Source: Lentilitoribacter sp039986595 (lineage in GTDB: Bacteria; Pseudomonadota; Alphaproteobacteria; Rhizobiales; Rhizobiaceae). Taken from it: a stretch of 64,000 bases of DNA. Below are positions 26,368 through 35,035 of this stretch, piece after piece; the stretch's first letter is position 1; every line of letters starts with the position of its first letter. The notes beneath the pieces are model-generated. The model was not told the DNA's origin, made no database searches, and saw only the letters and a list, made by a program, of their open reading frames with translations. Location of the stretch: contig JBDWQJ010000007.1 in the NCBI GenBank assembly GCA_039986595.1, forward strand, positions 310,001 through 374,000, given 5' to 3'. The position numbers and the translations under genes were made by a program.

Positions 26368-27267
26368 CTCTTTGAGCTTGGCTTGTATCGCCAACAAATC
26401 ATTCCACGCATTGCGCTTGGCAACGGGGTTTTTAAGCAAATAAGCAGGGTGCAGCGTTGGCATAGAAGGCACAGCTTCTTCGCCGATCTTATATTCATCC
26501 CATTTGCCGCGGATTGATAAAATGCCTTTATTGGTGTTGAGTAATGTTTTGGTCGATACGTTGCCCATAAAGATCAACAGTTTTGGCTGAGCAAGCTCAA
26601 TATGGCGCTCAACAAATGGGCGACAAAGCTCAATCTCATGCGCAACAGGTGTGCGATTACCCGGTGGCCGCCAGGGAATGATGTTGGAGATGTAACAAGA
26701 TGTGCGATCTAGCGAGATAGCAGCTAGCATCTTATCAAGCATTTGACCCGCAGGCCCCACAAATGGGATGCCGTGCATATCTTCATCACGACCCGGAGCT
26801 TCACCGATCAGCATAACAGGCGCTTCAGGATTACCGTCAGCAAATACGGTGTTTTTTGCGCTATGGCACAAGTTACAGCCCTTGTAGGACTTAATAATCG
26901 CACTTAATTCTTCAATTGTTTTGGCCGATTGCGCAAGCTCTTGCGTTTCCTTCATTGCGGCCTGATCTGGCACCGCAAGGGTAGTTGAGGCTTGGGCATT
27001 TTGTTGGGCAGGACGTTGCGCCTGTGAAGGAGCGCTGCTTTGTGGGCGAATGTTGTCCGCGCGCGCTTTATTGGACGATAACATCTGATCCATCTTCGCA
27101 GCTTTTTTTGCTTTACGCTCTTCAAGCTGCTTTACCGTGTCAGCATATCGATCAATCGGATCATCGTCGAGTAGATCAACCACACCTGCCTGCGCATAAA
27201 ATTGCAGCATAGAAGCTGCCATTTGCGGCGTAATATCTTGTAGATTTTCAGATGATTGATCGGTCAT
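26359..27267 (-). CDS. family 4 uracil-DNA glycosylase
   Basis: 302 residues. A ~100-residue N-terminal extension (Gln/Ala-rich, with a Lys/Glu helix near 45-60) precedes the catalytic domain. Seen motifs: CNLC (131-134) of the iron-sulphur site, GEAPGRDED (155-163) with PFVGPAGQMLD, and the HPAYLL motif (273-278). It removes uracil from DNA as the first step of base excision repair. Oddity: the family's usual Cys before RPPGNR is Trp199 here (IIPWRPPGNR), with Cys191 and Cys215 nearby. A decayed copy of its 5' end lies at 30190-30383. Confidence 0.9.
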   Translation of the reverse strand: MTDQSSENLQDITPQMAASMLQFYAQAGVVDLLDDDPIDRYADTVKQLEERKAKKAAKMDQMLSSNKARADNIRPQSSAPSQAQRPAQQNAQASTTLAVPDQAAMKETQELAQSAKTIEELSAIIKSYKGCNLCHSAKNTVFADGNPEAPVMLIGEAPGRDEDMHGIPFVGPAGQMLDKMLAAISLDRTSCYISNIIPWRPPGNRTPVAHEIELCRPFVERHIELAQPKLLIFMGNVSTKTLLNTNKGILSIRGKWDEYKIGEEAVPSMPTLHPAYLLKNPVAKRNAWNDLLAIQAKLKELA

Positions 27268-27645
27268 AAATCAAATATAATGCGCCTTGCTCCGTTTATA
27301 AAGCAAATAGCGAAGATGGCAGGGAATGCCCTGTGTAAAAGTTGCTTGCCTATAATAGAGAGCGATTAAAGTTATGTCATGCGCTGACATGGCCGATTAA
27401 TTTGCAGACAATCAAAACGTGCCAAGAGCGGGCTGTTACTTTGATATAAATTTGAGAAGATCTCAGTCAATACAACGTATGGTGTAACTACGTAAAAATA
27501 CTATATTTTTTCTCCACCATGAATTGCTTTTGTGGGCGTATTAATCAAATTTTATCGAATTCATTTCATAGATTTCATCCATTATTACTGCTCAACATGA
27601 TGTTGTTCTAATGGTCCATGAATGACCGTTTTTGTGGGGAACAAC
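27268..27645. other. intergenic region upstream of the glycosylase and chemoreceptor genes
   Basis: A divergent spacer of 378 nt. It contains a perfect inverted repeat ATGTCA-N5-TGACAT (27374-27390) that could be a regulator site, and AT-rich sequence with TATAAT-like stretches (CCTATAATAG near 27350). No RNA gene or mobile element is recognised. Confidence 0.4.
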
Positions 27646-29880
27646 ATGAAACTTAATACCAAGATATTTTTACTCGCGCCGCTCAGCATTATCGGTATGC
27701 TGGTCGTCAGTGCAATATTTTTAACTACAAATAATGTGATGCAAAAATTTGAGCAACAAATTGATCAAACCAGCCGCATCATTCTTTTAAAAAACGACAT
27801 TGAAAAAAACCTTCTTCAGCTCCGCCGAAATGAAAAAGACTTTCTCCTTCGAAAAGATGAGAAGTATATAACAAGACATAGCGATCGCTCTGCAATCGTT
27901 GATCAACAAATTGCTGAATTATCGACACTGACTGAAACCAAGTATCCGGCACAAGTCACCGAACTTCTTACCAACATAAAATCTGGTTTTGATAAATATG
28001 TTCAAAAATTTGGTGAACTTTACCAAACAGATTTAGCATTGGGTTTAAACGAGAAAGAAGGTTTGCAAGGGCAGTTGCGGGCTGATGTTCACAACGCTGA
28101 AACAGCATTACAGGAAATTGATGAACCAGTTTTGACTGTTAAAATGCTTATGATGCGTCGTCATGAAAAAGATTTCATCATGCGAGGAACAGAAAAATAT
28201 ATTGGTCGTATCGATGATCGTGTTAGCGAATTTTTAGCGTTTGATACAAATCTGTTTGGTTCAAAGAATACTCAAAACACAGTGAATGATTTTATTCTAG
28301 CATATCAAACATCGTTTAAAAGTTATGCTGCGACAAGCCAGAAGGAAGCGCTACTTCGTTCGGAAGTTTCCGGTTCTTATGCTGATGTGGCACCATTATT
28401 TGTAAGTCTACGAGAATTTTTAGATGAGCAAGCTGCAACACTTGCAACTGAATCTGCACAGGCACAAAAACAGTTCATGCTTATTCTTGGTGTTGCGCTT
28501 TTGATAACATTACTTGCGGTTGGTGGTGTCATATACTTTGTCGCGCGCTCGATTTCGGTTCCATTGAAAAAGTCAGTTTCGACTTTGCAAGAATTAGCAA
28601 CCGGAAACACTGACCTTGAAATCACAGGCCTTGATCGTAGCGATGAAATTGGCGACATGGCAAAAGCTATGGAAGTGTTTAAACAAACAGCTGTTGAAAA
28701 AGTTCGAACGGATGAAGAAGCTGAAATACAGCGTTTGTCTAGTGAAGATGAACGTCAGCGCAACGAAGAGCTTAAAGGTGTTGAGGCTGAAAAACTAGCT
28801 TCAGCAATTTCAGCCCTAGAAAAGGGACTTGCGGAATTATCTGAAGGTAATCTGAACACAAGAATTACAACGCCATTTGAAGGAAGTCTTGATAGCTTGC
28901 GCGTTGACTTCAACAGTTCAGTTGAAAAACTATCCCAGACAATGGGTGAAATAGCCAAAGTGTCATCAACACTGCATGATAATTCAGGTGAAATCAGCAA
29001 TGCGACTGAAGAATTATCGCGCAGAACAGAAACACAAGCTGCTTCTCTTGAAGAAACATCAGCTGCACTTGATGAAATCACAGCGACCGTTCGCCAAACA
29101 TCAGAGCGTGCAAACGAAGCAGCTCTAAAGGCTAAAAGCGCACGGGATGACACGCAACAGTCAAGTCATGTTGTATCCAATGCCATTTCTGCGATGGAAG
29201 GCATTGAAAAAGCTTCGGGCGATATCACAAACATCATCAATGTAATCGATGAAATCGCATTCCAGACTAATTTGCTTGCGCTAAATGCAGGCGTAGAGGC
29301 CGCTCGCGCTGGTGAAGCTGGAAAAGGCTTTGCTGTTGTGGCACAGGAGGTTCGTGAACTTGCTCAACGCTCAGCTGGTGCAGCAAAAGAAATCAAAGAC
29401 CTTATCAGCAAGTCAGGAGTTGAAGTTGCAAATGGTGTGCAATTGGTTCAGGAAACAGGCCAAGTTCTGGCCAAGATTTCCGAACATGTGGCTGATATCG
29501 ATAGTCAGATTAGCACAATCTCAGAAGGCGCATCCGAGCAGCTGACCGGCATTCAAGAAGTCAATAATGCTGTGAATTCGATGGACCAAGTGACACAACA
29601 AAATGCTGCCATGGTTGAAGAAAATACAGCCGTCACACAAGAAGTAGCCAATGGGGTCAATGCATTGAACGGGCTCATAGCAACGTTCCAGGTAAATGGC
29701 CAGAACTCGAAACAGGCAACACCCCATCGTGTTAAGGCTTCTAGGCCGGTCGCGGTTGGGCATGGTAGAAAGCATGAACCAGCAACGTCCCCGGTTAAAA
29801 CTCAGCTAAAGCAAGTTGCCAATGCGTTTAATGGAAATGCTGTTGCAAATTCTGGTGATGCAAGCTGGGATGAATTTTAA
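27646..29880 (+). CDS. methyl-accepting chemotaxis protein with HBM-type sensor domain
   Basis: 744 residues from the ATG at 27646 (GGGGA site 7 nt upstream; the ATG at 27622 has none). Membrane spans at about 8-28 and 280-302 flank a helical periplasmic domain that twice carries the LRRNEKDFLLR / MRRHEKDFIMR motif typical of the helical bimodular (HBM) sensor, which binds small acids in known members. HAMP segments follow (about 303-430), then the signalling helices with the tip IDEIAFQTNLLALNAG near 535-550. It ends in SWDEF, which fits the xWxxF-type tethering pentapeptide for CheR/CheB. No che genes are nearby. Confidence 0.92.
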   Translation: MKLNTKIFLLAPLSIIGMLVVSAIFLTTNNVMQKFEQQIDQTSRIILLKNDIEKNLLQLRRNEKDFLLRKDEKYITRHSDRSAIVDQQIAELSTLTETKYPAQVTELLTNIKSGFDKYVQKFGELYQTDLALGLNEKEGLQGQLRADVHNAETALQEIDEPVLTVKMLMMRRHEKDFIMRGTEKYIGRIDDRVSEFLAFDTNLFGSKNTQNTVNDFILAYQTSFKSYAATSQKEALLRSEVSGSYADVAPLFVSLREFLDEQAATLATESAQAQKQFMLILGVALLITLLAVGGVIYFVARSISVPLKKSVSTLQELATGNTDLEITGLDRSDEIGDMAKAMEVFKQTAVEKVRTDEEAEIQRLSSEDERQRNEELKGVEAEKLASAISALEKGLAELSEGNLNTRITTPFEGSLDSLRVDFNSSVEKLSQTMGEIAKVSSTLHDNSGEISNATEELSRRTETQAASLEETSAALDEITATVRQTSERANEAALKAKSARDDTQQSSHVVSNAISAMEGIEKASGDITNIINVIDEIAFQTNLLALNAGVEAARAGEAGKGFAVVAQEVRELAQRSAGAAKEIKDLISKSGVEVANGVQLVQETGQVLAKISEHVADIDSQISTISEGASEQLTGIQEVNNAVNSMDQVTQQNAAMVEENTAVTQEVANGVNALNGLIATFQVNGQNSKQATPHRVKASRPVAVGHGRKHEPATSPVKTQLKQVANAFNGNAVANSGDASWDEF

Positions 29881-29906
29881 TCCCAGCGAAAACCACACAA
29901 GAATTA

Positions 29907-29940
29907 AAAGCCGCCTTTAATCCAAGGGCGGCTTTATACT
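29907..29940 (+). terminator. probable terminator of the chemoreceptor gene
   Basis: A perfect 9-bp stem AAAGCCGCC/GGCGGCTTT (29907-29915 and 29927-29935) begins 27 nt after the stop codon. The T run is short (TTTAT), so termination may be incomplete. Confidence 0.6.
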
Positions 29941-30189
29941 ATGGAGTAAAAAGCTCGACTTCATCTGACGCAGCCCTTTTTTCATTGAAATAAATTGAGG
30001 GCAGCGCATCTCTTACAAGAGAATGTGTTATCCATTTGATGGTGTTGCAAACCGAACTATCAAATGGATAAACACAATGTTGAACATTAGCGATAAAATT
30101 ATCAAACAAAAAATGGATTGCTAATTCTAGCCGAAGAGCTTGGTAATGTATGAAGCGCTTGCCAAGTTATGATCAAACCAGAACCTCCG

Positions 30190-30383
30190 ATGAATTGCAC
30201 AAGCTTGGCAGCTTTTTGGCTGTTCGCGCGTCCAGCTGCTTTATGGTGTCGGTATATCGGCAATCGGTCAATCGGTTCATCATCAATTAGATCAACCAGG
30301 CCTGCTTGCGCATGAAAATGCAGCTTAGAAGTCGTCATTTGCGGTGAAATATCACGCAGATTTTCAGCTGTTTGATCGGTCAA
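30190..30383 (-). pseudogene. decayed duplicate of the 5' end of the uracil-DNA glycosylase gene
   Basis: From the ATG at 30383 the first 40 codons read MTDQTAENLRDISPQM..., closely matching the start of the glycosylase encoded at 26359-27267 (MTDQSSENLQDITPQM...), and the DNA matches as well. After Asp-Arg40 a 7-nt tandem duplication (CCGATTG) shifts the frame, a 1-nt loss further on restores it around QKAAK, and similarity stops near 30190. The whole catalytic domain is missing. The remaining 93-residue frame runs on to 30102 in unrelated sequence. Not expected to be functional. Confidence 0.8.
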
Positions 30384-30476
30384 TTCGTTCTAAATGCTAT
30401 ATTCGGTATTTATTGTGAAAACAGCACCCCGCCATATGTCTTGGGAGAGCGAGGTGCCATTTGATCATGTCTCTAA

Positions 30477-30701
30477 TTAATTTGGTAGTTCTTTAAACTC
30501 AGACGGCGTTAGTTTTCCGTCTCCATTTTGATCAGCACTTAAAAAACCTGATTCAGTTAAGTTCGGCATCACAGTTAATGCTTCCGAATACGTCACAAAA
30601 CCATCAGCACTATCAGCATCATCCGCGTCCATAAAGTTCGCTGCATTTGCAGCAGATAGCGTCATCATTAAGATTGAAAGTGTAGCAAGTATTTTCGACA
30701 T
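30477..30701 (-). CDS. small secreted EF-hand protein
   Basis: 74 residues from the ATG at 30701, chosen for a GGAG site 8 nt upstream; a longer frame to 30746 lacks one. A signal peptide (about 1-20, NAA-N) is followed by a short mature protein with a degenerate first acidic loop (DADDADSADGFVTYSE) and a good C-terminal EF-hand loop (DQNGDGKLTPSEF). It is a paralogue of the proteins encoded at 63194-63448 and 63619-63864, with the same layout. Probably binds calcium outside the cytoplasm; the role is unknown. Confidence 0.65.
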   Translation of the reverse strand: MSKILATLSILMMTLSAANAANFMDADDADSADGFVTYSEALTVMPNLTESGFLSADQNGDGKLTPSEFKELPN

Positions 30702-30950
30702 TTTTGGGCTCCATTTGAGTGTTTTGAATGACCAATTTCTGGTCATCGTGTTAAAAATAGAAGCAGGTCGCCCACTGGCTTCTACCTCAGAATTGACCCC
30801 AAATATGGAAGCAGGATGAAGGCAATGTGGCTATTGTATGATACTAATGCCGGTCTGGTTTTAGGTGAAAAGAGGGCTTGCACAATAAGCCTCAGCAAAA
30901 AGTCTTGCATAATTGTATCGCCAAATTTGAAGGCATATTATGTGCAATGT

Positions 30951-31334
30951 TTATTCCATCTCACAGCGCATCAATGGACCATTTTTTCGCGGGAAGTCCC
31001 ACCGCAGCGTGAGTTCTTTGTTCTTAAGTTCTAACCCGAGGAAATAACTTTGCGGCGCATCTTCTCCACACAGTGCATTTGCTGCGGTGAAATATCCGTC
31101 CTCACGTTTTTCGATCACACCCCAATTGAGGAGGCACCATTGCTGCCCTTGTTTGAACCAACGTTTATCAATCTCAAAGGGTGCAGATAACACGGTTCCC
31201 CCGGGTTTGATGGGTTTTTTATCGCACTGCATTTGTGTGCCCCAACTTCCATAAAACATTTCATGAGTGTTGCTCATGGCGGGAAAAGCCAGCAATATTG
31301 AGAATATGATATAGAACGTCAATCGAATAGGCAT
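30951..31334 (-). CDS. small exported protein of unknown function
   Basis: 127 residues with a signal peptide (about 1-21, AMS-N). The mature part is rich in Trp and has four Cys (in MQCDKK, QWCLLN, ALCGED, MRCEM), which could form two disulphides in the periplasm. No family is recognised. It is divergent from rlmF. Trp/Cys spacing and the signal peptide argue for a real gene despite its size. Confidence 0.6.
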   Translation of the reverse strand: MPIRLTFYIIFSILLAFPAMSNTHEMFYGSWGTQMQCDKKPIKPGGTVLSAPFEIDKRWFKQGQQWCLLNWGVIEKREDGYFTAANALCGEDAPQSYFLGLELKNKELTLRWDFPRKNGPLMRCEME

Positions 31335-31431
31335 GGTCTAATTTTATATGATGGACAAACGCGTGGCTAATAACATTCCCGTGCGCCACTTTAAAATTTA
31401 CTATTGGGGCAAGGCCGTTTAAGAGGGAGCA

Positions 31432-32400
31432 ATGGTTTGGTCTGCTGCTTTGACCAATATTAATGAAAGTTTCATGATGGCTATCAAAACTAAACTTCAC
31501 CCTCGAAATCAACACAATGAAGGTTACGATTTTGCGCGTTTGGTGAAAAGTATGCCTGAACTTGAAGCCTTCACCGTTCTCAATCCACGCGGTGAAACAA
31601 CGATAGATTTTCACAATGTAGAAGCGGTTCGTGCGTTAAATCAGGCGCTTCTCAAAACATATTATAATATCGAATTTTGGGATATTCCTAAAGAATATCT
31701 TTGCCCACCGATCCCAGGTCGTGCCGATTATATTCATTATCTGGCAGATTTGCTGGCCTCATCCAATAATGAAAAAATCCCTCGTGGGCGTCAGATCAAA
31801 GCGTTGGATATCGGAACTGGTGCAAGTTTGGTGTACCCATTAATTGGTCAGAAGGAATATGGCTGGCATTTCACGGGTGTCGATATTGATCCTGTTGTGA
31901 TCAAATCAGCTAAACAGATCGGTAAATTCAACAAGCTGAAAATCAAACTCGCACTACAGGAAAATTCAAAGAATATTTTTAAGGGTGTGATAGAACAAAA
32001 CGACTTTTTTCACTTCACCATGTGCAACCCGCCTTTCCATGCGTCCATCGATCAAGCCAATAAAAGCGCCGAGCGAAAATGGCGCAATCTTGGCAAAGGG
32101 CAATCAAAGAAGCTCAATTTTGGTGGGCAAAATGCCGAGCTTTGGTGCCCTGGTGGTGAGATAAAGTTTATCGCAAGCATGGTGGAGCAGAGTGCGGATT
32201 TTGCAGATCAATGCCTGTGGTTCACATCGCTCGTTTCCAAAAAAGACAATCTCAAACCGCTTGATAAGGTTTTGAAGAAAGCCGGTGTTGTTGATTTTAA
32301 AATCATTGAAATGGCGCAAGGACAAAAAACAAGTCGCTTCATTGCGTGGACTTATTTTGATGAAAAGAAAAGATCTACGCAGTTGAAAAAAACGGCCTGA
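31432..32400 (+). CDS. rlmF: 23S rRNA (adenine-1618-N6)-methyltransferase RlmF
   Basis: 322 residues from the ATG at 31432 (GAGGGAG site 3 nt upstream); in-frame ATGs at 31474-31477 would also place the family's start LHPRNQHNEGYDF close to the N-terminus. The S-adenosylmethionine motif LDIGTGASLVYPLIG (near 124) and the catalytic NPPF (199-202) are clear. It methylates N6 of A1618 in 23S rRNA. It is convergent with the rplI operon and shares the terminator hairpin region. Confidence 0.92.
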   Translation: MVWSAALTNINESFMMAIKTKLHPRNQHNEGYDFARLVKSMPELEAFTVLNPRGETTIDFHNVEAVRALNQALLKTYYNIEFWDIPKEYLCPPIPGRADYIHYLADLLASSNNEKIPRGRQIKALDIGTGASLVYPLIGQKEYGWHFTGVDIDPVVIKSAKQIGKFNKLKIKLALQENSKNIFKGVIEQNDFFHFTMCNPPFHASIDQANKSAERKWRNLGKGQSKKLNFGGQNAELWCPGGEIKFIASMVEQSADFADQCLWFTSLVSKKDNLKPLDKVLKKAGVVDFKIIEMAQGQKTSRFIAWTYFDEKKRSTQLKKTA

Positions 32401-32464
32401 TAAATTGAATAAGTTTTATCCAAAATAAATCTCACCGTGCAACATTCAACTTATCTGACAATAC

Positions 32465-32498
32465 AAAAAAGCCCCGTATGACATCTCACACGGGGCTT
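32465..32498 (-). terminator. rho-independent terminator of the rpsF-rplI operon
   Basis: A perfect AAGCCCCGT/ACGGGGCTT stem (32469-32477 and 32490-32498) is followed on the minus strand by six T. It lies 24 nt downstream of rplI. On the plus strand the following sequence is not T-rich. Confidence 0.8.
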
Positions 32499-32521
32499 GA
32501 ATTATAAGTTCTATAAAAGAC

Positions 32522-33151
32522 TTATGCTTCGTCTTCTTCAGTTGCTTCTTCTGCAACGTCTGCATCAACTGCTTCGCCAGCGTCTTCTTCTGAACCTTCT
32601 TCTACAGCATCTTCCGCAGCTGCATCAGCTTCAGCCTGATCTTCAAGATCAAACATCGCATCAGCAGATGACATGTCAACGCCTTGTGCCTGAAGTTCAG
32701 CTTCATCAGGAGTACGAGCAATGTTAAACTCAACAGCAACTTGAACGTCTGCGTGAAGGTTAAGCGCAACAGAGTGGATACCCAATGTTTTAATTGGTGT
32801 GTTTAGATCAACTTGGCTACGTGAAACTTTAAAGCCGTTTTCATCCAAGATTGAAACAACATCACGAGAAGCCACTGAACCATAAAGCTGACCAGTTTCA
32901 CCAGCAGAACGGATAACGATGAAGCTTTTACCGCCCAATGCAGCGCCAATTTCTTCCGCTGAAGACATGCGCTCTTTGTTACGCTCTTCAAGAGCTTCTT
33001 TTTCAGCTTCAAAACGTGTACGGTTTGCTGAGTTTGCGCGTAGTGCTTTGCCTTGTGGTAATAGGAAGTTACGTGCGTAACCTTCTTTTACGTTTACTTC
33101 TTCGCCCATAAAGCCAAGTTTAGCAACGCGTTCTAGTAGAATAACTTTCAT
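32522..33151 (-). CDS. rplI: 50S ribosomal protein L9 with acidic C-terminal extension
   Basis: 209 residues against about 150 for typical L9. The N-terminal domain (MKVILLERVAKLGFMGEEVNVKEGYARNFLLPQGKA) and the C-terminal RNA-binding domain (to about residue 150) are normal. The last ~50 residues are almost only Glu, Asp and Ala. L9 binds 23S rRNA near the L1 stalk and helps reading-frame maintenance. Last gene of rpsF-rpsR-DUF2232-rplI; the gap to the membrane protein gene is 23 nt. Confidence 0.97.
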   Translation of the reverse strand: MKVILLERVAKLGFMGEEVNVKEGYARNFLLPQGKALRANSANRTRFEAEKEALEERNKERMSSAEEIGAALGGKSFIVIRSAGETGQLYGSVASRDVVSILDENGFKVSRSQVDLNTPIKTLGIHSVALNLHADVQVAVEFNIARTPDEAELQAQGVDMSSADAMFDLEDQAEADAAAEDAVEEGSEEDAGEAVDADVAEEATEEDEA

Positions 33152-33174
33152 GTCATTGTTCCTTTTTCAATTTT

Positions 33175-34155
33175 TCAATTATTATCGTCTGCTTGATCAG
33201 TCTTGTTTTGACTAACGAGCAGAGGTGTTGGTTTTCCAGTTTCAAAAAGCCCGATAATGGCAAAGATTGCTGCTGGAAATGAGAAGAGTAAGATGGCGAG
33301 ATATGAACCCCAGATTGCTGCATTGCGCCACATTTTACCTGCAGCCTTCATGTGAAGTACGGCAAGTCCGGACATCATGAACCCGGATGCAAATGCACCA
33401 GCGATTGCAGCGCCAATATAAGAGATTGCACCATCAAAAAACATCAATACGAGACCCACCCCCAAAAAGGCTAAAGCCAATTGGGGCATGCGCAAGGTGA
33501 GGTGCACATTATCGCGCGGACGCTTTGAACGACCCGATAAACGCACAATCTGCGTTGCGAAATACCAAGCAGAAAATAAGATGACGAGCCACATAGCGCT
33601 TTGCATGAACGGAATAAGCTTTGCCAATGCCGCTTTAGTGGTCTCCGGATCTGCCAACACAAAGTTGGCTTGGGTGGGGTCGCCTGATTGATTTAACGCG
33701 AGAATTAAATTGTCGACAATCTGATCAACGATGTCTGCGTTATAACCAATCATCCAACCAATAATGAGCGTCGCGATGACCATAAATGTCGCGCTATGCA
33801 GCATAAGTTGGGGAAGAGGATACCAAACAAGCTGATCATCGGGTCCGCCAAGATCGCTCGCAGGGCGCGCTAAAGTGCTTAGATGTGCCAACCATGCCGA
33901 TGGCAATAGTGTTGTCACAGCGCTCGTCAATGCAGCTTCTGGTGTTGCTGTCACGAGTAAAACTGCAAATGCTGTTATAACCGCTACAATCGAAGCCTGG
34001 TTAGACCAGCCCAATCCAGCAATGAAAATGGGTAATGCCGCGCTGGCAAACAGAAAAATAGTCAGAAAAGACGGCGTACCAGCTCCCACCAACAACAATG
34101 CGCTGGCAAGTCCCGCTAATAATCCGATCAAAATTGAATTTGCATTCAATGTCAT
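33175..34155 (-). CDS. DUF2232 family membrane protein
   Basis: 326 residues with about eight hydrophobic segments and a short polar C-terminal tail. The position between rpsR and rplI, together with the repeated alanine-rich spans (ILIGLLAGLASALLLVGAG at the start; AFLGVGLVLMFFDGAISYIGAAIAG near 235), is typical of the DUF2232 membrane proteins of alphaproteobacterial ribosomal operons. Function unknown; in other bacteria members of this family include the YybS-like proteins. Confidence 0.8.
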   Translation of the reverse strand: MTLNANSILIGLLAGLASALLLVGAGTPSFLTIFLFASAALPIFIAGLGWSNQASIVAVITAFAVLLVTATPEAALTSAVTTLLPSAWLAHLSTLARPASDLGGPDDQLVWYPLPQLMLHSATFMVIATLIIGWMIGYNADIVDQIVDNLILALNQSGDPTQANFVLADPETTKAALAKLIPFMQSAMWLVILFSAWYFATQIVRLSGRSKRPRDNVHLTLRMPQLALAFLGVGLVLMFFDGAISYIGAAIAGAFASGFMMSGLAVLHMKAAGKMWRNAAIWGSYLAILLFSFPAAIFAIIGLFETGKPTPLLVSQNKTDQADDNN

Positions 34156-34269
34156 TCTTCGCTGTCCTGCATTCTACTATGGCAGTTAGAGGCAATATGT
34201 TCCGAATAATAATTCGGGCCCCAACATGGGTTTTAAAAATCTCGTTTATGAGCCCACCTCACAAACGGT

Positions 34270-34303
34270 AAAAAAACATGAGAGGCGGCTAATGAAAGCC
34301 GCC
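34270..34303 (-). terminator. possible partial terminator between rpsR and the DUF2232 gene
   Basis: GGCGGCT-6 nt-AGCCGCC (34284-34303) is followed on the minus strand, after seven bases, by seven T. The gap between stem and T run is larger than usual, so it may only lower expression of the downstream genes. Confidence 0.5.
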
Positions 34304-34331
34304 CACTCAAATAGTATAACTTAACGACGTT

Positions 34332-34580
34332 CTATTTAACCACGTATGGCAATAGGCCCAAGAAACGCGCGCGTTTGATGGCTTTTGCCAATTCGCGTTG
34401 TTTTTTGTGGCTCACAGCTGTGATACGTGAAGGAACGATTTTACCACGCTCAGAAATATAGCGCTGCAAAGTGCGAACATCTTTGTAATCAATTTTCGGT
34501 GCGTTATCACCAGAAAATGGGCAAGTTTTACGACGACGGCTAAAAGGACGACGTGATGGGATTTGATTGATATCTACCAT
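34332..34580 (-). CDS. rpsR: 30S ribosomal protein S18
   Basis: 82 residues. Typical motifs RRKTCPFSGDNAPKIDYKDVRTLQRYISERGKIVPSRIT and a basic C-terminal half with FLGLLPYV are all present. S18 forms a pair with S6 on the 30S platform. It follows rpsF by 11 nt, so both are made together. Confidence 0.98.
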   Translation of the reverse strand: MVDINQIPSRRPFSRRRKTCPFSGDNAPKIDYKDVRTLQRYISERGKIVPSRITAVSHKKQRELAKAIKRARFLGLLPYVVK

Positions 34581-34591
34581 GGGTCTAATTC

Positions 34592-35035
34592 CTATTCTGT
34601 TGCTGCAGCTTCACGAGGACGACGGCCGCTTTCGCCACGGTCACCACCACGATCGCCACGATCATTGTTACGGTCGCCACGGTTGCGATCGCCACGACCA
34701 CGGTCGTCACGGTCACGTTTTTGCATCATGACAGAAGGGCCATCTTCGTGCTCTTCAACAGACACAGTCATGTAACGAAGGATGTCTTCGTTAATGCGCA
34801 TTTGGCGTTCCATTTCAAAGATCGCAGCGCCAGATGCTTCGATGTTCAAAATAGCGTAATGTGCTTTACGGTTTTTCTTGATGCGATAAGTTAGGGATTT
34901 AAGACCCCAGTTCTCAATGCGACCAACAGAACCACCATTTTCTTCGAGAAGAGTTTTGTAGTTTTGGATGAGTTCATCCACTTGTGCGCCGGACAAATCC
35001 TGACGTGCAAGGAAAATATGTTCATAAAGAGCCAT
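34592..35035 (-). CDS. rpsF: 30S ribosomal protein S6 with Arg/Asp-rich tail
   Basis: 147 residues. The S6 fold (residues 1-100; MALYEHIFLARQDLS, GGSVGRIENWGLKSLTYRIKKNRKAHYA) is normal. The last ~45 residues are repeats of Arg, Asp and Gly (RGDRNRGDRNNDRGDRGG), a low-complexity tail common in alphaproteobacterial S6. First gene of the ribosomal operon, behind a ~220-nt leader and a good promoter at 35263-35291. Confidence 0.97.
   Translation of the reverse strand: MALYEHIFLARQDLSGAQVDELIQNYKTLLEENGGSVGRIENWGLKSLTYRIKKNRKAHYAILNIEASGAAIFEMERQMRINEDILRYMTVSVEEHEDGPSVMMQKRDRDDRGRGDRNRGDRNNDRGDRGGDRGESGRRPREAAATE

Noticed and set aside
30816..31034. 72-residue plus-strand frame
   Set aside because: Overlaps the 3' end of the minus-strand exported protein gene, which has a signal peptide and conserved-looking Cys pattern.
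34563..34775. Arg/Ser/Pro-rich plus-strand frame
   Set aside because: It is the reverse reading of the repetitive Arg-Asp-Gly tail of S6; simple-sequence shadow.
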